Shown here piece by piece: positions 5,666 to 8,100 of a stretch of 8,100 nucleotides of DNA (its first letter is position 1; each line of letters opens with the position of its first letter). The stretch is from Porticoccus sp. (GTDB lineage Bacteria > Pseudomonadota > Gammaproteobacteria > Pseudomonadales > Porticoccaceae). The translations under genes were made by a program, and so were the position numbers. The notes beneath the pieces were generated by a model. The model worked only from the letters and a program-made list of their open reading frames with translations. It was not told where the DNA came from and searched no databases. Location of the stretch: NCBI GenBank assembly GCA_002685455.1, contig NYXF01000111.1:1-8100 (forward strand), given 5' to 3'.

Positions 5666-7600
5666 ATGACAACTAAAAAGATGAATGTAATGCTCGCAAA
5701 AGAATACGAACTTGGAATGACTCTGAAGAAAGACAACTCTAAATATTCTACTCCTCCTAGGGGATGGATTATGTCTGAGAAGTTTGATGGATACAGAGCA
5801 CTATTCTGCTACGAGATGGTAGATGGTAATCCAGTAGGTAAATTTTACTCACGTAATGGAAAACCTTTCAATGCTGCAGATTGGTTTCTGGAGTCTATGC
5901 CTCCACCAGAACTCTTAGGTGATAAAATTCTTGATGGTGAGTTGTGGGCGGGCAGGGATAATTTTCAACTCATGGGTATTGTGAGAAAGAAAGTTCCTGT
6001 TCCCGAAGAATGGCTTCAGATTCAATATCAAGTTTATGACATCACAAACTCTGAAGGAGGCTTTGTAGACAGACTCAAGGAGTTGAAACGCATTGTAAAT
6101 TTTACAAGCAAATCTTGGTCTATCAGACTCAAGAATGAAGAATTTTATATCCCAGATGATACTAGCATTGAACCACCTTTGATTTATGCTCAGCAAAAGC
6201 GTATTACCGGAGAAAAGATGATGAAAGAATTTTATCAAGAGATTATTGACAATGGAGGCGAAGGTATTATGCTAAAGCATCCACAAGCACCTTATGATAA
6301 TGGAAGATCTTCATATATGTTGAAATTCAAACCAGCATTTGACAGAGAAGCTGAAATTATTGATTACAAAATGGGTGATCCAGATAGTAAATATAATGGT
6401 ATGCTAGGTAGTTTTATATGTCGACCTCTAAAGAATCACGATACCTATATGAGTGTTGATAAAGATAATAATCATATCTTTACTCTTTCGGGTATGGATG
6501 ATAAGATTCGCAAGAATTACCTGAGAACTCATCCAGTAGGGACTATTATTACATTTGAATGTTCTGGATTTACCGATAAAGGTGTTCCTCGGTTTGGTAG
6601 GTATCTTAGAATCAGAGATGATGTCGTAGTGAAAGATCATGTAGTTAGTGAAGAAAGTAGAGAAACATTAAACAAAGTCGTTAAGATTTTCAGCCACCTT
6701 GAAAATTATTACAAGAGTAATTATGATACCTTCAGGGCAAAGACTTATATGAGTGTCAATAAGGCTTTGAAAGGATTATCAAAAGATTCAGAATTAGATG
6801 CTTCTCATCTGAAATCTATCAAAGGTATTGGTCAAGGGACAATTGATCGTATCAAAGAAATTATAGATACAGGGACTCTTCAAGAGTATGAAAAGATTAA
6901 AGATAAGAAGTCTCCTTTAGAAGAATTTCTTAAGATTCATGGCGTGGGGAAACAACATGCGAAGAAATTACTTTCTGCTGGTTTCAAAGGCGTTGATGAT
7001 CTGCGGAACTGTGATAATATCCAAGATCATTTAAATGATACTCAAATGAAGGGTCTACAATATTATGATGATATGCAAGTTAGAATCCCATACAAAGAGA
7101 TTCAGAAGCATGAAGTTTATCTTAAGAATATCCTGAATAAGATAGATCCTAAAGCAGAACTAACTATTGCTGGTTCTTATCGTAGAAAGAGACCAGATAG
7201 CGGTGATATTGATTTGCTGCTCAAAGCTTCCAATAAGAAAACATATAATAAGTTTATTGATGTCTTAGTTGAAGAAGGTTATTTAACTTGTCAACTCGCT
7301 AGAGGTTCCAAGAAATACATGGGTATGGGTAAGATAAATTCTTCCCCTTGTCACAGACGTATTGATATTATGTATACAAAACCAAGTGAGTATCCATTTG
7401 CTATATTGTATTTTACCGGTTCAGGTGAGTTTAATGTGAGAATGAGGGATGATGCTTTGAAGCAAGGTTATACGATGAATGAGTATAGTATTAAACACAG
7501 TGATACGGGTAAAATTGTGGATAAAGTGTTTCATGAAGAACATGAAATATTTAAATTCTTAGGATATGAATATCTAAATCCAGAAGATAGACTTCAATAA
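5666..7600 (+). CDS. ATP-dependent DNA ligase / family X DNA polymerase fusion
   Basis: Residues 1 to about 325 are a minimal ATP-dependent DNA ligase: adenylation motif I EKFDG with Lys39, SRNGK (62-66), LDGELW (89-94), EGIMLK (199-204) and LKFKP (219-223), then an OB-fold ending near RFGRYLRIRDD. Only about 37 residues precede motif I, so there is no DNA-binding domain; the pattern resembles the small LigK/LigE-like ligases. Residues about 340-644 are a Pol beta-like polymerase: a helix-hairpin-helix in the 8-kDa domain (KGIGQG, 386-391), a second one (HGVGKQ, 425-430), GSYRR (503-507), catalytic Asp514, Asp516 and Asp567, and YFTGS (582-586). Both active sites look complete and the frame is unbroken. 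The expected reaction is gap filling followed by nick sealing, as in base-excision repair or end joining. The lyase Lys is replaced by Arg395. The start is the first ATG after the AT-rich leader. Confidence 0.95.
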   Translation: MTTKKMNVMLAKEYELGMTLKKDNSKYSTPPRGWIMSEKFDGYRALFCYEMVDGNPVGKFYSRNGKPFNAADWFLESMPPPELLGDKILDGELWAGRDNFQLMGIVRKKVPVPEEWLQIQYQVYDITNSEGGFVDRLKELKRIVNFTSKSWSIRLKNEEFYIPDDTSIEPPLIYAQQKRITGEKMMKEFYQEIIDNGGEGIMLKHPQAPYDNGRSSYMLKFKPAFDREAEIIDYKMGDPDSKYNGMLGSFICRPLKNHDTYMSVDKDNNHIFTLSGMDDKIRKNYLRTHPVGTIITFECSGFTDKGVPRFGRYLRIRDDVVVKDHVVSEESRETLNKVVKIFSHLENYYKSNYDTFRAKTYMSVNKALKGLSKDSELDASHLKSIKGIGQGTIDRIKEIIDTGTLQEYEKIKDKKSPLEEFLKIHGVGKQHAKKLLSAGFKGVDDLRNCDNIQDHLNDTQMKGLQYYDDMQVRIPYKEIQKHEVYLKNILNKIDPKAELTIAGSYRRKRPDSGDIDLLLKASNKKTYNKFIDVLVEEGYLTCQLARGSKKYMGMGKINSSPCHRRIDIMYTKPSEYPFAILYFTGSGEFNVRMRDDALKQGYTMNEYSIKHSDTGKIVDKVFHEEHEIFKFLGYEYLNPEDRLQ

Positions 7601-7633
7601 AATATTTAAAAATAATTATCTTTATTATATAAA
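7601..7633 (+). promoter_or_regulatory. Short AT-rich upstream region
   Basis: This 33-bp gap has only one G/C base (the C of TTATCTT) and ends with TTATATAAA directly before the ATG at 7634. TTATCTT is also found just before the phosphatase ATG on the other strand. It probably holds both the 3' end of the ligase-polymerase transcript and the core promoter of the next gene. Confidence 0.35.
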
Positions 7634-7843
7634 ATGACTAATTTAAGAAAAACAAGTATTTATGAAAGCCAAGATAGCCAAGATAGTTTGCTATTAAATT
7701 TACCTAAGAAACAAAAACGATGTGGTTTGGGGATGATGAAATGTTTAGGTTGTATAATTTTTTTTACGGGGACTAGTGCTTTATCATTTTATATCGGTGT
7801 AAAATACGCAAATCATTTAGAAGATAATGATGGATCATTATAA
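7634..7843 (+). CDS. Small single-span membrane protein, 69 residues
   Basis: I recognise no family. The N-terminal third is polar and Ser/Asp/Gln-rich and includes an SQD repeat encoded by two tandem AGCCAAGAT units (7667-7684). A basic patch, KKQKR at residues 25-29, precedes a hydrophobic segment at about 37-57 that has Gly and Cys (CLGCIIFF) and is long enough to cross a membrane once. By the positive-inside rule the N-terminus should face the cytosol or virion interior. The C-terminal tail is acidic. The clean spacing after the ligase-polymerase gene and AT-rich box before the ATG favour a real gene. It could be a virion membrane component, but nothing in the sequence proves this. Confidence 0.55.
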   Translation: MTNLRKTSIYESQDSQDSLLLNLPKKQKRCGLGMMKCLGCIIFFTGTSALSFYIGVKYANHLEDNDGSL

Positions 7844-7845
7844 AG

Positions 7846-8031
7846 ATGTATCCGCCTTTATTTGCGTCTGATATAAAAGAAAATGAAAGAGATGAAAGTA
7901 AAATCGATAAAAAATTATGTATAGAATTGTGTAGAGTATTTACTTGTTTATCTTGTGTTTGTGTCTTATATTTAATATTTTTCACACATGTTATTAATAG
8001 TGAAATAGGTACAAATTATTCATTATTTTAA
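7846..8031 (+). CDS. Small single-span membrane protein, 61 residues
   Basis: The family is unknown. It starts two bases after the stop of the previous gene, in another frame. A charged N-terminal part (residues 8-23, alternating acidic and Lys residues) is followed by a Cys-rich hydrophobic stretch at about 29-50 with cysteines at residues 25, 29, 34, 37 and 39, then a short polar tail ending at TAA 8029-8031. The arrangement resembles its upstream neighbour: polar N-terminus, one span, short tail. The two may be a functional pair or diverged duplicates, though I see no clear sequence identity. It is short enough that chance cannot be excluded. Confidence 0.45.
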   Translation: MYPPLFASDIKENERDESKIDKKLCIELCRVFTCLSCVCVLYLIFFTHVINSEIGTNYSLF

Positions 8032-8100
8032 ATTTAATGGATTGGATTCATATATATATGTCACTTATCTGGAGCTAACCCTCTTGTTCGCCAAATCCAT
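8032..8100. repeat. Inverted-repeat tail at the window edge
   Basis: ATGGATT (8037-8043) is perfectly complementary to AATCCAT (8094-8100), and GG/CC pairs continue inward with one bulged base. Inside lies a perfect 12-nt palindrome CATATATATATG (8049-8060). The last 40 bases are less AT-rich than the rest of the flank. It could be a transcript-end hairpin, or the end of a gene entering from the right on the minus strand. No complete coding frame or tRNA fold is visible. Confidence 0.45.

Noticed and set aside
7773..7985. Minus-strand 70-residue frame across the two small genes
   Set aside because: It spans the gap between two plus-strand genes, has no promoter-like context and looks like antisense AT-rich sequence.
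8037..8100. tRNA gene suggested by a 7-bp terminal stem
   Set aside because: The enclosed 50 bases are too short and show no D-arm, anticodon arm or T-loop consensus on either strand.

Overview
The window looks like part of a large nucleocytoplasmic DNA virus genome (Nucleocytoviricota, most likely Imitervirales or a Mimiviridae relative). The reasons are dense intronless genes on both strands, very AT-rich DNA (9 G/C of 60 in 1321-1380), eukaryote-like signalling domains (protein kinase, PPP-type phosphatase, FYVE, UBA, WW), viral-style Lys/Arg-rich N-termini, and a Pol beta-like repair enzyme. There are no bacterial operon signals, rRNA genes or tRNA genes that I can support. The lineage is inferred from gene content; no capsid or polymerase B gene is present to fix it.

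Layout. At 3-1139 (+) is the C-terminal part of a protein kinase whose start lies left of the window, followed 2 nt later by a small unknown gene (1142-1456, +). These converge on two minus-strand genes, a small membrane protein (1453-1788) and a calcineurin-like phosphatase with a disordered N-terminal linker (1829-3412); a 7-bp AT tandem repeat fills the gap between the two. A 67-bp divergent promoter region (3413-3479) separates the phosphatase from a 707-residue mosaic protein (3480-5603, +). That protein reads as basic tail, FYVE zinc finger, UBA-like domain, Ala/Glu/Pro linker, a phosphatase-like domain with a CX5R signature, a WW-like domain and a second UBA-like domain. Its middle third is strikingly GC-rich (67% at the peak) and holds a 36-nt near-perfect palindrome. 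Next is a 644-residue fusion of an ATP-dependent DNA ligase to a family X DNA polymerase (5666-7600, +). Two small single-span membrane proteins follow (7634-7843 and 7846-8031, +), then an inverted-repeat tail running to the window edge.

How the parts may work together. The kinase, the PPP-type phosphatase and the CX5R domain could form a phospho-signalling group. The FYVE/UBA/WW protein looks built to bind PI3P membranes and ubiquitin in the host. The ligase-polymerase fusion carries gap filling and nick sealing on one chain, which suits short-patch repair or end joining of viral DNA. The two most unusual items are the ligase-polymerase fusion and the GC-rich domain inside the FYVE/UBA mosaic.
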